A DNA stretch of 64,000 nt, from positions 1-64,000 of the forward strand of contig NZ_QCYH01000009.1 of NCBI RefSeq assembly GCF_003072125.1, given 5' to 3'. Position 1 is the stretch's first letter. The number at the start of each line of letters is the position of its first letter. The position numbers and the translations under genes were made by a program. This DNA comes from Pelagivirga sediminicola. Its GTDB lineage: Bacteria > Pseudomonadota > Alphaproteobacteria > Rhodobacterales > Rhodobacteraceae. Below, piece after piece: positions 54,643-63,947 of the stretch. The notes beneath the pieces were generated by a model. The model worked only from the letters and a program-made list of their open reading frames with translations. It was not told the DNA's origin and made no database searches.

Positions 54643-56136
54643 ATGAAACCCGCCCCTACCGTGACGCCGAATACTTGGGAATTCCTGCGCGATCCGATGA
54701 TCGCGCCCACTGGGTTTCGCGAATATGACGCGCGCTGGAAATACCCCGAGGAGATCAACCTGCCCGGCATGACGGCGCTTGGCCTCGGCCTTGGCACGCA
54801 GATGATCGCGCGCGGGATCGACCCGGTGATCGCGGTCGGCAACGATTACCGCGACTATTCGCTGACGATCAAGAACGCGCTGATGCTGGGCCTGATGCAG
54901 GCCGGGATCAAGGTGCTGGATATCGGCCCTGCGCTCAGCCCGATGGCCTATTTCGCGCAGTTTCATCTGGATGCACCTGCCGTCGCGATGGTCACCGCCT
55001 CGCACAATCCCAACGGCTGGACCGGCGTCAAGATGGGGTTCGAGCGGCCCCTGACCCACGGCCCGGACGAGATGAGCGAGCTGAAATCCATCGTGCTGGA
55101 AGGCCGCGGCCAGCCCCGCCCCGGCGGCGGATACGAATTCGTGGACGGTGTGCGCGAGGCGTATCTCGACGATCTCGTCGGCGATTTCCGCATGACGCGC
55201 CCCCTCAAGGTGGTCTGCGCCACCGGCAATGGCACTGCGTCGGCCTTCGCGCCCGAGCTGTTCGCGCGCATGGGGGTCGAGGTGGTCGCGTCGCATAACA
55301 CGCTGGACTACACTTTCCCCCACTACAACCCGAACCCCGAAGCGATGGAAATGCTGCACGACATGGCCGATGCCGTGCGCGCCTCCGGCGCCGATTTCGC
55401 GCTGGGCTTCGACGGCGACGGCGACCGCTGCGGCGTGGTCGATAACGAGGGCGAGGAGATTTTCGCCGACAAGATGGGCGTCATCATGGCCCGCGATTTC
55501 GCCCGCCTCCATCCCGGCAGCACCTTTGTGGCGGATGTGAAATCGACCGGGCTGTTCGCGTCGGACCCCGAATTGCAGGCTCACGGCGCCAAGGCCGATT
55601 ACTGGAAAACCGGCCACAGCCACATGAAGCGCCGGGTCAAGGAACTGGGCGCGCTGGCGGGGTTCGAGAAATCCGGCCACTACTTCCTGGCCGAACCGAT
55701 CGGGCGCGGCTATGATTGCGGCCTGCGCGTGGCGGTGGAAATCTGCAAGCTGATGGACCGGCACCCGGGTAAATCCATGGCCGATCTGCGCCGCGCCCTG
55801 CCGGTGACATACTCGACGCCCACCATGTCGCCCTTATGCCCCGATCTTGAGAAATACGATGTGCTCGACCGACTGGTCGCCAAGCTGGTCGCGCATCACG
55901 AGGCAGGCAAACCGCTTGCGGGCCGCAAGATCGCGCAGATCGTCACGGTCAACGGCGCGCGGGTGATCCTCGACAACGGCAGTTGGGGCCTCGTGCGCGC
56001 CTCCTCGAACACGCCCAATCTGGTCGTGGTCTGCGAAAGCAGCGAGAGCGAGGCGGAAATGCGCGCCATATTCGCCGATATCGACGCGGTGATCCGCACC
56101 GAGCCGTCGGTCGGCGCGTACGATCAGACGATCTGA
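54643..56136 (+). CDS. Phosphomannomutase/phosphoglucomutase
   Basis: 497-residue alpha-D-phosphohexomutase. The phosphoserine loop is TASHNPNGWTG (near residue 120), the metal loop is DGDGDR, and the sugar-binding region is GFEKSGHYF. The C-terminal phosphate loop is NTPN. It makes mannose-1-phosphate or glucose-1-phosphate for GDP-mannose/UDP-glucose and so feeds exopolysaccharide. It follows capsule-export genes, which fits this role. ATG 54643 was taken. A GTG one codon earlier is possible. Confidence 0.92.
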   Translation: MKPAPTVTPNTWEFLRDPMIAPTGFREYDARWKYPEEINLPGMTALGLGLGTQMIARGIDPVIAVGNDYRDYSLTIKNALMLGLMQAGIKVLDIGPALSPMAYFAQFHLDAPAVAMVTASHNPNGWTGVKMGFERPLTHGPDEMSELKSIVLEGRGQPRPGGGYEFVDGVREAYLDDLVGDFRMTRPLKVVCATGNGTASAFAPELFARMGVEVVASHNTLDYTFPHYNPNPEAMEMLHDMADAVRASGADFALGFDGDGDRCGVVDNEGEEIFADKMGVIMARDFARLHPGSTFVADVKSTGLFASDPELQAHGAKADYWKTGHSHMKRRVKELGALAGFEKSGHYFLAEPIGRGYDCGLRVAVEICKLMDRHPGKSMADLRRALPVTYSTPTMSPLCPDLEKYDVLDRLVAKLVAHHEAGKPLAGRKIAQIVTVNGARVILDNGSWGLVRASSNTPNLVVVCESSESEAEMRAIFADIDAVIRTEPSVGAYDQTI

Positions 56137-56217
56137 CCCGGCGCCGCGGCCACCATTCGGCATCGCTGCGCGCGTCTTTCGCTGGCACCCCTGCGGCGTC
56201 GCCTATAGTGTCCGGCC

Positions 56218-57744
56218 ATGACCGAAACCGCCCTCACCTACTCGCCCGATCAGGCCGAAGCGCATGACCGCATCGCCGAGGCCCTGCAGGCCGCCGGCGT
56301 CGATCTGCACGGCGGCAGCACGACACCGCCGCGCGAGGGCAAGGACAGCATCATGGCCGTCATCGGCAAGGCCGGATCGGGCAAGACGCTGCTTCTGGCC
56401 GCGCTTTACCGCGCGCTGGAGGAGGCGGGCGTCGACATCGTCTCGGGCGATTACGAGGGGAAGAAAAGGCGCGACCGCCGCACGCTTGCCATCCTCGCGC
56501 CCACGAACAAGGCGGCGTCGGTCCTGCGCATGCGCGGCGTTCCGGCGACAACGATCCACCGGATCCTCTATACCCCCGTTTATGATCCGGAATACGAGAA
56601 GATCGCCGAATGGCTGGCCGGTAATGGCGAGCGTCCCGAGATCGAGGCGCTGACCGAAACCGCGCTGGACCGGGCCCATGCGTTTTACCAGACGAACAAG
56701 TCCATTCCCGGCGCGCTGGCCGCCGCAGGGCTGAAGGGCAGCGATTTCATCACCGGCTGGAAGCGCCGGGACGAGCCGCTGGATATCGGTTTCGTCGACG
56801 AGGCCAGCATGCTGGACGCGCGCCAGCTGGACGATCTCAAGGAGATCTTCCCCACCCTGCTGCTCTTTGGCGATCCCGCACAGCTTGCCCCGGTGGGCGG
56901 CGATGGCAGCATGGCGTTCGAGAGCCTGCCGGACAGCTCCAAGTTGGAATTGCACCGCATCCACCGGCAGGACGCCGACAACCCGATCCTTGATCTGGCC
57001 CACGCGCTGGCCGATCCGGCGCTGGAATTTCACGATTTCGAGCGCATGATCGAAGAGGCCGCCAAGCGCGACGAGCGCGTGCAATGGGCGAGCCGTGTCG
57101 AGGTCGATCTGATGGCGCGCAGCCCCGTTCTGGTCTGGCGCAACGCCACGCGCATCCGCCTGATAAACGCCTTTCGCAACGTCCACGGCGCGCCGCCCGA
57201 TGCGCTTCTTGAGGGCGAGCCGCTGATCTGCGACGGGATTGAGCTGCCGCTGAAACACCGCAAGAAGCGGCTGGATCTGGAGGCGCGCGGCCTGATCAAG
57301 GGTGCGCAGGTGATCTATCTCGGGCCGGGCCGCAAACCCGGCTTTTCCCGCCTGCACGTGATGGGCGCCGAAGATCCGCAACTGAGCGCCGCGTCGATCG
57401 TGAAGATCGAGAAGCCGGACGAGGAAGAGCCGTTCATCCCCTTCGCCGCCAACATGGGCGCCACGTTTCTGCACGGCGCTGCCGTCACCATCCACAAGGC
57501 GCAGGGCAGCCAATGGAAGGATGTGCAGGTCTTCGCCCCCGACCTTTACGCCGCCGCCCGCATGGGCCGCAGCGAGGCGGGCCAGCCGCTGTGGAAACGC
57601 CTTGCCTATGTCGCCATCACCCGCGCCGAAGAGCGTTTGCACTGGGTCGTGCGCAACCGCCTGTCCAAGCCCGAACACGCCCTGCGCGTCGACGATCTGC
57701 GCACCCGGCCCGTCCCCCTGACGCTGGAGACGGGTGAGGATTGA
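56218..57744 (+). CDS. SF1 ATP-dependent DNA helicase (RecD-like)
   Basis: 508-residue helicase. Walker A is GKAGSGKT (near residue 51), Walker B/DExx is FVDEASM, then FGDPAQLAPVGG (motif III), and the C-terminal motifs are TIHKAQGSQW and YVAITRAEERL. It resembles the RecD2/Dda group and unwinds DNA 5'-to-3'. Cellular role not known. It is convergent with valS, with a repeat element between them. Full length, no anomalies. Confidence 0.9.
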   Translation: MTETALTYSPDQAEAHDRIAEALQAAGVDLHGGSTTPPREGKDSIMAVIGKAGSGKTLLLAALYRALEEAGVDIVSGDYEGKKRRDRRTLAILAPTNKAASVLRMRGVPATTIHRILYTPVYDPEYEKIAEWLAGNGERPEIEALTETALDRAHAFYQTNKSIPGALAAAGLKGSDFITGWKRRDEPLDIGFVDEASMLDARQLDDLKEIFPTLLLFGDPAQLAPVGGDGSMAFESLPDSSKLELHRIHRQDADNPILDLAHALADPALEFHDFERMIEEAAKRDERVQWASRVEVDLMARSPVLVWRNATRIRLINAFRNVHGAPPDALLEGEPLICDGIELPLKHRKKRLDLEARGLIKGAQVIYLGPGRKPGFSRLHVMGAEDPQLSAASIVKIEKPDEEEPFIPFAANMGATFLHGAAVTIHKAQGSQWKDVQVFAPDLYAAARMGRSEAGQPLWKRLAYVAITRAEERLHWVVRNRLSKPEHALRVDDLRTRPVPLTLETGED

Positions 57745-57745
57745 G

Positions 57746-57796
57746 GCCGCGCCCCCGGCTTCATCCTGGCCGAAATACTCCCGCCGGAGGCGGCGC
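57746..57796. repeat. Dispersed repeat with hairpin between convergent genes
   Basis: CTTCATCCTGGCCGAAATACTC (57759-57780), given here as positions plus core CATCCTGGCCGAAATACTC, matches one arm of the repeat at 16957-17020, and GCCGCGCCCCCGGC / GCCGGAGGCGGC flank it as an imperfect stem. It lies between the stops of the helicase gene (57744) and valS (57799), so it probably terminates both. Confidence 0.65.
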
Positions 57797-57798
57797 TG

Positions 57799-60700
57799 TC
57801 AGCCCAGCTCGGCCAGACGCGCGCGCGCGGCGCGCAGCGTCTCGGCCTCTTCCTCGCGCAGGGCAAGGTTCTCGCGCGCCTCGGCGACGACCTCCTCGGG
57901 CGCGGATGCCGCGAATTTGGGGTTGTTCACGCGCCCCTTCAATCCGCCGATCTCTTTCTCCAGCTTGCCCAGCGTCTTGTCCAGACGCGCCTTTTCCGCC
58001 TCCACATCGATGATGTCCGCCAGCGGAAGGCCAAAGGTGCCGCCCTCCACCGCGACGGTCGCGCAGCCCTTGGGAAAGGCATCGACATGCTCAAGGCTCT
58101 CGATACGTGCCAGCCGCTTGATCATCGCCTCGTTGCGGCTCCACGCAGCCTCGCCCGCGGGATCTAGCGACGTCACCAGCAGCGGAATCTGCAGACCGGC
58201 AGGGACATGCATCTGCGCGCGCGCACTCCGGATCGCCTCGATCAGGGAGATGACCCAGTTCATCTCGCGGTCGGCGCCGGCGTCGATCAGCTCGCTGCCG
58301 TATTCCGGCCAATCGGCGTGAATCAGCATCTTTTGCCGCGCGCCCAGATTGCTCCACAGTTCTTCGGTGATGAAGGGCATGATGGGATGCAGCAGGATCA
58401 GGCATTGATCGATCACCCACGCCATCGTGGCGCGGCTTTCGGCCTTGACCGCGTCGCTGCCGTCCGTCAGCAGCGGCTTGGAGAATTCCACATACCAGTC
58501 GCAGACCTTGCCCCAGACGAACACATAAAGCGCCCCGGCCGCATCGTTGAAACGATACGCGTCCAGCGCCGCGTCCACCTCGGCGCGCACCCGCGCGGTT
58601 TCGCCGATGATCCACTTGTTGACCGTCTCGGTGGCGGCGGGCGGCGCCGCGTGCGAATAATCGCTGCCCAGCGCGGCAGGCGTTGCGCCGTTCATCTCGG
58701 CAAAGCGCGCGGCGTTCCACAGCTTGGTGCCGAAATTGCGATACCCGGCGATACGCTGCGTCGACAGCTTCAGATCGCGGCCCATCGCGGCCATCGCCGC
58801 CAGGGTAAAGCGCACGGCATCGGTGCCGTATTCGTCGATCAATTCCAGCGGGTCCAGAACATTGCCCAAGGATTTGGACATCTTCTTGCCCTTCTCGTCG
58901 CGCACAAGGGCATGGACATAAACATGGCTGAACGGCTTTTGCCCGACCACGGCATATTGCATCATCATCATCCGGGCGACCCAGAAAAAGATGATGTCAA
59001 AGCCGGTGATCAGCGTCGATGTCGGGAAGTACTTCTGCAGCTCCGGCGTGTCCTCGGGCCAGCCCAGCGTGCCGATCGGCCACAGGCCGGACGAGAACCA
59101 CGTGTCCAGAACATCCGCATCGCGCCAGACCGGATAGACCAGCTGTGTGGGATCCTGCGTCGCGACATATTCGGCAAGGCTCTCGGCCAGCGCATGCATG
59201 GCCGCGCCGCGATCCGCGACCTCGATCAGCCGCGCATGATTCAACGGCGTCGGCAGCCCGGCCAGCACGTCATCGAACTTGGCGCCCAGCCCGTCAAAAT
59301 CAGGCGCCGCATGGTAGCGGTCCGTGCCCGGCGCCAGCGATTGATCCCACAGCAGGCGCTGCATCTCGACCATGTCGAGCGCGCCGTCACCCTCGTCATC
59401 CCGGAACGCGCCCCGCTCCAGATCGAGCCCATACCACACCGGAATCTGGTGCCCCCACCACAGCTGTCGCGAGATGCACCACGGCTCGATATTCTCCAGC
59501 CAGTGGAAGTACACCTTGCGGTCGCTCTCGGGCATGATCGTCACCTCGCCCGAGCGCACGGCGTCGATGGCGGGCTGCACGATCTGTGCGGTATCGACGA
59601 ACCACTGATCGGTCAGCATCGGCTCGATCACCACTTTCGAGCGGTCGCCGAAAGGCTGCATGATCTGCTTGGCCTCGACCAGCGGCACCATGCCGGGGTC
59701 CATGCAGACATTGCCACCCGACTCCTCGGGATCGCCCGGCACCATCACGGCCAGCCCCTCGCCGGTGATCTGCTCGACCACGCGCTTGCGGGCCTCCAGC
59801 CGGTCCAGCCCGCGCAGATCGTCGGGGACCAGGTTAATCGCATCTACCTCGGCCTCGTCCAGCGTGCGCTCGCCGCGCGCGACGGCCATCGCGATGGCGG
59901 CGGCCTCGGCATAGGGCGCGCCGTCCTCGCGCATCTGCGCGCGTGTGTCCATCAGCCGATAGCAGGGGATGCCATTGCGCCGCGCCACGGCATAGTCGTT
60001 GAAATCATGCGCGCCGGTGATCTTGACCGCGCCCGAGCCGAAGGCGGGATCGGGATATTCATCTGTGATGATCGGGATCAGGCGCCGATGCTCTTTCGGT
60101 CCGACGGGAATTTCGCACAAGCTGCCGACAATCGCGGCATAGCGCGCATCCGACGGATGCACCGCCACCGCGCCATCGCCCAGCATGGTTTCGGGCCGCG
60201 TCGTGGCGATGGAGATATAGTCGCGCGTCTCGCGGAAAATCACCGCGCCGTTCTCATCCTTCTCCACATACTCGTAGGTCGCGCCGTTCGCGAGCGGATA
60301 TTTGAAATGCCACATATGGCCCGAGGTCTCGACATTCTCGACCTCCAGATCGGAAATCGCCGTCTCGAAATGCGGATCCCAGTTGACCAGACGCTTGCCG
60401 CGATAGATCAGCCCCTTGTCATACATATCGACAAAGACCTTGATGACCGCATCGTGGAAATTCGGGCCCTGCCCCTTTTCGGGATCGCCCGCGGCGCCGC
60501 CCATGGTAAACGCCTCGCGCGACCAGTCGGCAGAGGCGCCAAGGCGCTTGAGCTGGCCGATGATGGTGCCCCGCGATTTCACCTTCTGCTGCCAGACGCG
60601 ATCAATGAACGCCTCGCGGCCCATCTCGACCCGCGTCGGCTCGTCATTGGCGGCCATGTCGCGCTCGGTCACCATCTGCGTGGCGATGCCGGCATGATCG

Positions 60701-60948
60701 GTGCCGGGCTGCCACAGCGTGTCAAAGCCCCGCATCCGGTGCCAGCGCACCAGGATATCCTGAAGCGTGTTGTTGAACGCGTGCCCCATATGCAGGCTGC
60801 CGGTGACGTTCGGCGGCGGGATCATGATGCTGAACGTCTCGGCGCCGGGGGCCGCATTCGCGCCCGCCTTGAACGCGCCCGAGCGCTCCCACGCCTCGTA
60901 GAGCCGCTGCTCGGCCTCGGCCGCATCGAATGTCTTTTCCATCGCCAT
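57799..60948 (-). CDS. valS: Valyl-tRNA synthetase
   Basis: 1049 residues. The HIGH motif is [12 protein letters not shown] (near residue 48), KMSKS is in [11 protein letters not shown], the editing domain (CP1) lies between, and the C-terminal coiled coil (about 985-1045) has the valine enzyme's tRNA-arm features. It attaches valine to tRNA-Val. Longer than the E. coli enzyme (951) by a few insertions usual in alphaproteobacteria. ATG 60948 gives the normal N-terminus ([19 protein letters not shown]). Confidence 0.97.
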   Translation of the reverse strand: MAMEKTFDAAEAEQRLYEAWERSGAFKAGANAAPGAETFSIMIPPPNVTGSLHMGHAFNNTLQDILVRWHRMRGFDTLWQPGTDHAGIATQMVTERDMAANDEPTRVEMGREAFIDRVWQQKVKSRGTIIGQLKRLGASADWSREAFTMGGAAGDPEKGQGPNFHDAVIKVFVDMYDKGLIYRGKRLVNWDPHFETAISDLEVENVETSGHMWHFKYPLANGATYEYVEKDENGAVIFRETRDYISIATTRPETMLGDGAVAVHPSDARYAAIVGSLCEIPVGPKEHRRLIPIITDEYPDPAFGSGAVKITGAHDFNDYAVARRNGIPCYRLMDTRAQMREDGAPYAEAAAIAMAVARGERTLDEAEVDAINLVPDDLRGLDRLEARKRVVEQITGEGLAVMVPGDPEESGGNVCMDPGMVPLVEAKQIMQPFGDRSKVVIEPMLTDQWFVDTAQIVQPAIDAVRSGEVTIMPESDRKVYFHWLENIEPWCISRQLWWGHQIPVWYGLDLERGAFRDDEGDGALDMVEMQRLLWDQSLAPGTDRYHAAPDFDGLGAKFDDVLAGLPTPLNHARLIEVADRGAAMHALAESLAEYVATQDPTQLVYPVWRDADVLDTWFSSGLWPIGTLGWPEDTPELQKYFPTSTLITGFDIIFFWVARMMMMQYAVVGQKPFSHVYVHALVRDEKGKKMSKSLGNVLDPLELIDEYGTDAVRFTLAAMAAMGRDLKLSTQRIAGYRNFGTKLWNAARFAEMNGATPAALGSDYSHAAPPAATETVNKWIIGETARVRAEVDAALDAYRFNDAAGALYVFVWGKVCDWYVEFSKPLLTDGSDAVKAESRATMAWVIDQCLILLHPIMPFITEELWSNLGARQKMLIHADWPEYGSELIDAGADREMNWVISLIEAIRSARAQMHVPAGLQIPLLVTSLDPAGEAAWSRNEAMIKRLARIESLEHVDAFPKGCATVAVEGGTFGLPLADIIDVEAEKARLDKTLGKLEKEIGGLKGRVNNPKFAASAPEEVVAEARENLALREEEAETLRAARARLAELG

Positions 60949-61056
60949 GGGATCGCTCCTTCGTTCTTGGCTTTTGGCTTAGACAATCTGCGGAGCAAGT
61001 GAAAGCCCGATGCGCATGATCGGCGGGCGCCCCAGCCGCGGCAAACGGCGCGCCAT

Positions 61057-61120
61057 GGGTATTTTCACCAAGAAAAAGCCGGGGATATGCGCCTTGGTTT
61101 TTTCTTGGGTGCAAATACCC
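61057..61120. repeat. Inverted repeat, probable terminator of the HD-domain gene
   Basis: Arms of about 24 bases (61057-61080 and 61096-61120) pair well around a 15-base loop. The left arm reads GGGTATTTTCACCAAGAAAA. It is a diverged relative of the 16957 repeat and has a run of six T in the right arm. It lies 18 bases beyond the stop of the HD-domain gene (minus strand) and upstream of valS, so it most likely ends that gene's transcript. Confidence 0.7.
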
Positions 61121-61137
61121 GAATCCCGCCGCTCGCT

Positions 61138-61746
61138 TCAGCCGCGCGGCGTGCCGGTCAGCGGCTCGCGCGCACCGGGGCGGATGACGGCCGGGTCATA
61201 GGGCTGGCGGGCGAACACCTCTTCGACCATGGGGGCGAAGAACTCCAGCGGCAGCGTGTCATAATCCGGGTCAAAACTGGCCTGGTCCCAGCGCTCGCAG
61301 AACTCGGCGCAATCGTCGAAATAGGGGGCGCCGCGATGACGCTCGCGCTTGTTCGGATCGGCCCCGTCCAGGTGGTGGCCGTAATAGAGCATCTGGAAAT
61401 CGCCATGCGCGGCCACGCACCATGTGCACTGCTCGCGCACGAAGGGCTTCAGGATCGTGGCGGCGTATTCGTCGTGGTTATAGGGCGCATAGATGTCGCC
61501 GATATCGTGCAGGAGCGCCGCGACGATCCAGTCGGTATCAGCCCCATCGCGCCACGCGCGCGTTGCCGATTGCAGCGAATGGCCCAGCCGCGTGATCTGG
61601 TAGCCCGACAGGCTTTTGTCCAGATCGACCAGCGCGCTCAGCAGGCGCCGTGCCGTGTGGCGGGTATGATCGATCTCGTGTTCGGTCAGGAATTCGTATT
61701 CTTCCTTCGTGCCGTCCTTCATCTGGGTAAAGCTGACGCGGTCCAT
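61138..61746 (-). CDS. HD-domain protein resembling PhnZ/MIOX-type diiron oxygenases
   Basis: 202 residues. Candidate metal ligands are His56 (LGHSLQ), His80-Asp81 (LLHDIG), His91 (YNHDEY), His114 (AAHGD) and Asp154 (RWDQAS), the full ligand set of mixed-valent diiron HD oxygenases such as PhnZ and TmpB. The PhnZ Tyr24/Glu27 pair is not clearly present, so the substrate may differ. Ordinary HD phosphohydrolases are the alternative. AAGGAG precedes ATG 61746 at six bases. Single gene, with no phosphonate genes beside it. Confidence 0.8.
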   Translation of the reverse strand: MDRVSFTQMKDGTKEEYEFLTEHEIDHTRHTARRLLSALVDLDKSLSGYQITRLGHSLQSATRAWRDGADTDWIVAALLHDIGDIYAPYNHDEYAATILKPFVREQCTWCVAAHGDFQMLYYGHHLDGADPNKRERHRGAPYFDDCAEFCERWDQASFDPDYDTLPLEFFAPMVEEVFARQPYDPAVIRPGAREPLTGTPRG

Positions 61747-61895
61747 GGCTGGCTCCTTCGGGTATCGGGTCCGGTGGGAGGGATTCAACACCCGAAAAGG
61801 GGCGGCGCGCAAGGCCCCGCGGCTGTCAATCGCGCGATCCTGCGTTATGTCTTGTCCCGCGGCAATGGTGACGCGCGAAAGGGGTGAAGGCGAAG

Positions 61896-62969
61896 ATGTC
61901 GTGGCGTAATTGGGTCAAGCGGATCTATTCACTGGTGCTGCCGGGTTTCGGGCGCGACCTGCGGCGCGGCCACAAGGGCGCGGTGGATCCTCGCGGGCCG
62001 GTGACGCATGTGCTGATCCTTGACGGAACGATGTCGTCCCTGGTGCCGGGCGACGAAAGCAACGCGGGCCTTGTCTATCGCCTTTTGAGCGAGGTGCGCG
62101 GCGCGCGCATGTCGCTTTATTACGAGGCCGGGCTGCAGTGGCAGGATTGGCGCGGCACGATCAGCGTGATGATGGGGCGCGGCATCAACCGCCAGATCCG
62201 GCGCGCCTATGGCTATCTGTCCAGCCGTTACAGGCCCGGCGACCGCATCTATCTGCTGGGCTATTCGCGCGGGGCCTATGCCGTCCGGTCGCTGGCCGGC
62301 GCGATCGACATGGTCGGCCTTCTGCGCGGCGAACACGCGACCGAGCGCAACGTGCGCCTCGCGTGGCGCCACTATCAGAGCGGCCCCGAGCGGCCCGTCG
62401 CCCGCGCATTCCACAACGCCTATTGCCACGAGGCCGTTCCGATCGAGATGGTCGGCGTCTGGGACACCGTCAAGGCGCTGGGCCTGCGCCTGCCGATCCT
62501 GTGGCGCTGGAGCGCGCCGAGCCATGCGTTTCATTCCCATCAGCTGGGCAGGACCGTTCGGCGCGGCTATCACGCGCTGGCGCTGGACGAGACGCGCATC
62601 GCCTACCGGCCGGTCCTTTGGCAAACCGGGCCCGAAACGGCCGCCGATGTGCAGCAGGTCTGGTTTCGCGGCACGCATGCAGATATCGGCGGGCATCTGA
62701 GCGGATTCGACGCCGCCCGTCCCCTCGCCAACATTCCCCTTGTCTGGATGCTGGAGCGCGGCGAGGCGGCAGGTCTGACGCTGCCGCAGGACTGGCGCGC
62801 GCGCTATCCGTGCGATGCGAGCGCGCCGTCGGTCGGCACATGGGGCGGTTGGGGCAAGATATTCCTGGCGCGCGGGCGCCGCACCATCGGGCGCGATCCG
62901 TCGGAGCGGGTGCATGAGACCGCATATGAAAACGGCGAGGCGCCGCCCGTCCGGAGCGGCGCCCTTTAG
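61896..62969 (+). CDS. DUF2235 alpha/beta-hydrolase-like protein
   Basis: 357 residues. The nucleophile elbow is GYSRGAY near residue 125, with the DUF2235 pattern: an LDGTMSSL start, VGVWDTVKALG, and FRGTHADIGGH. Some relatives are type VI secretion effectors (Tle-like lipases) or peroxisomal hydrolases. No T6SS genes are here, so the function is open. No signal peptide. ATG 61896 was preferred to the GTG four codons earlier. The 3' end contains a perfect hairpin. Confidence 0.82.
   Translation: MSWRNWVKRIYSLVLPGFGRDLRRGHKGAVDPRGPVTHVLILDGTMSSLVPGDESNAGLVYRLLSEVRGARMSLYYEAGLQWQDWRGTISVMMGRGINRQIRRAYGYLSSRYRPGDRIYLLGYSRGAYAVRSLAGAIDMVGLLRGEHATERNVRLAWRHYQSGPERPVARAFHNAYCHEAVPIEMVGVWDTVKALGLRLPILWRWSAPSHAFHSHQLGRTVRRGYHALALDETRIAYRPVLWQTGPETAADVQQVWFRGTHADIGGHLSGFDAARPLANIPLVWMLERGEAAGLTLPQDWRARYPCDASAPSVGTWGGWGKIFLARGRRTIGRDPSERVHETAYENGEAPPVRSGAL
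62939..62963 (+). terminator. Hairpin at the 3' end of the DUF2235 gene
   Basis: GGCGCCGC (62939-62946) and GCGGCGCC (62956-62963) form a perfect 8-bp stem around nine bases, followed by CTTTAG. It lies within the last codons before the TAG at 62967-62969, so it could act as a terminator for this gene facing convergent metF. T-tract is short. Confidence 0.45.
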
Positions 62970-62982
62970 GTCTGCCATTGCT

Positions 62983-63849
62983 TCAGGCGACGTCGCGCAG
63001 TTGCACCTTGGGCGCCACGCCCAGCGCATGGCAGATGTCGCGTGTCAGTTCGGGCCGGTTCAGCGTGTAGAAATGCAGATCCTCCACGCCCTCGTCCATC
63101 AGCTTGCTGCACAGTTCGGTCGCATGGGCAATGGCCAGCAGATCGCTGCGCTCGTCACGCTCGGCGGTGGCGAAGGCGGCGTTCAGCCAATCGGGCACCG
63201 TCGCGCCGCAGGATTGCGCAAAGCGGCGCGCGCCGTCCCAGTTCTCGATCGGGAAGATGCCGGGGATGACGGGCTTGTCGATGCCCGCCGCAGCGCAGCG
63301 ATCGCGAAAGCGCAGGAAGGTATCGGCGCTGAAGAAGAACTGCGTGATCGCCTCGTCCGCGCCCGCATCGAACTTGCGCTTGAGCCATTCGACATCGGCG
63401 TTGTCATCGGCCGCATCGGGGTGACGCTCGGGATAGGCGCCGACGCGCAGGGTGAAATCACCGCGCTCCTTGAGCGCCGCAATCAGCTCGCAACTGTCGT
63501 TGAAGCCGCCGGGATGGGGCTTGAACCCGCCGCTGCCCTTGGGCGCGTCGCCGCGCAGGGCGACAATCTCGCGCACGCCGGCGGCGTGGAATTCATCGGC
63601 GATGGCCAGTGTTTCCTCGCGCGTGGCGTTCACGCAGGTCAGATGCGCCGCGACATTCAGCCCGGCCGAGCCGTGCAGCGCGCTGACCGCCTCGCGCGTC
63701 AGGGTGCGCGTCGTGCCGCCCGCGCCGTAGGTGACGGACACGAACCGCGGCTGCAACGGCGCCAGCGTGTGCACCGTGTCCCACAGGCGAAAGGACGCCT
63801 CCAGGGTCTTGGGCGGAAAGAATTCGAAGGAGATGTTCGGCGCGTTCAT
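62983..63849 (-). CDS. metF: 5,10-methylenetetrahydrofolate reductase
   Basis: 288 residues, normal length. It starts ISFEFFPPKT, and has FVSVTYGAGGTTR, the FAD-site LRGDAP and ITQFFFSADTF. It makes 5-methyltetrahydrofolate for methionine synthesis. ATG 63849 gives the conserved start. It is divergent from a metR-like gene, 98 bases away, the usual arrangement for MetR control. Confidence 0.96.
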   Translation of the reverse strand: MNAPNISFEFFPPKTLEASFRLWDTVHTLAPLQPRFVSVTYGAGGTTRTLTREAVSALHGSAGLNVAAHLTCVNATREETLAIADEFHAAGVREIVALRGDAPKGSGGFKPHPGGFNDSCELIAALKERGDFTLRVGAYPERHPDAADDNADVEWLKRKFDAGADEAITQFFFSADTFLRFRDRCAAAGIDKPVIPGIFPIENWDGARRFAQSCGATVPDWLNAAFATAERDERSDLLAIAHATELCSKLMDEGVEDLHFYTLNRPELTRDICHALGVAPKVQLRDVA

Positions 63850-63899
63850 GATGGGTTTCCCGTGTGAGGACTTGAGCCTTTGTCGCAATGCAGCATATG

Positions 63900-63915
63900 T
63901 TATGCAAATTCATAA
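63900..63915. promoter_or_regulatory. LysR-type operator between metF and metR
   Basis: TTATGCAAATTCATAA has 5-bp inverted arms (TTATG/CATAA) around six bases, a T-N11-A-type LysR site in the 98-base divergent region. It fits binding by the MetR-like regulator, probably with homocysteine as co-inducer. Not an exact match to the enterobacterial MetR consensus. Confidence 0.5.
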
Positions 63916-63947
63916 TTCTCACGATCTACATGAGGCGCGCTAATAAA

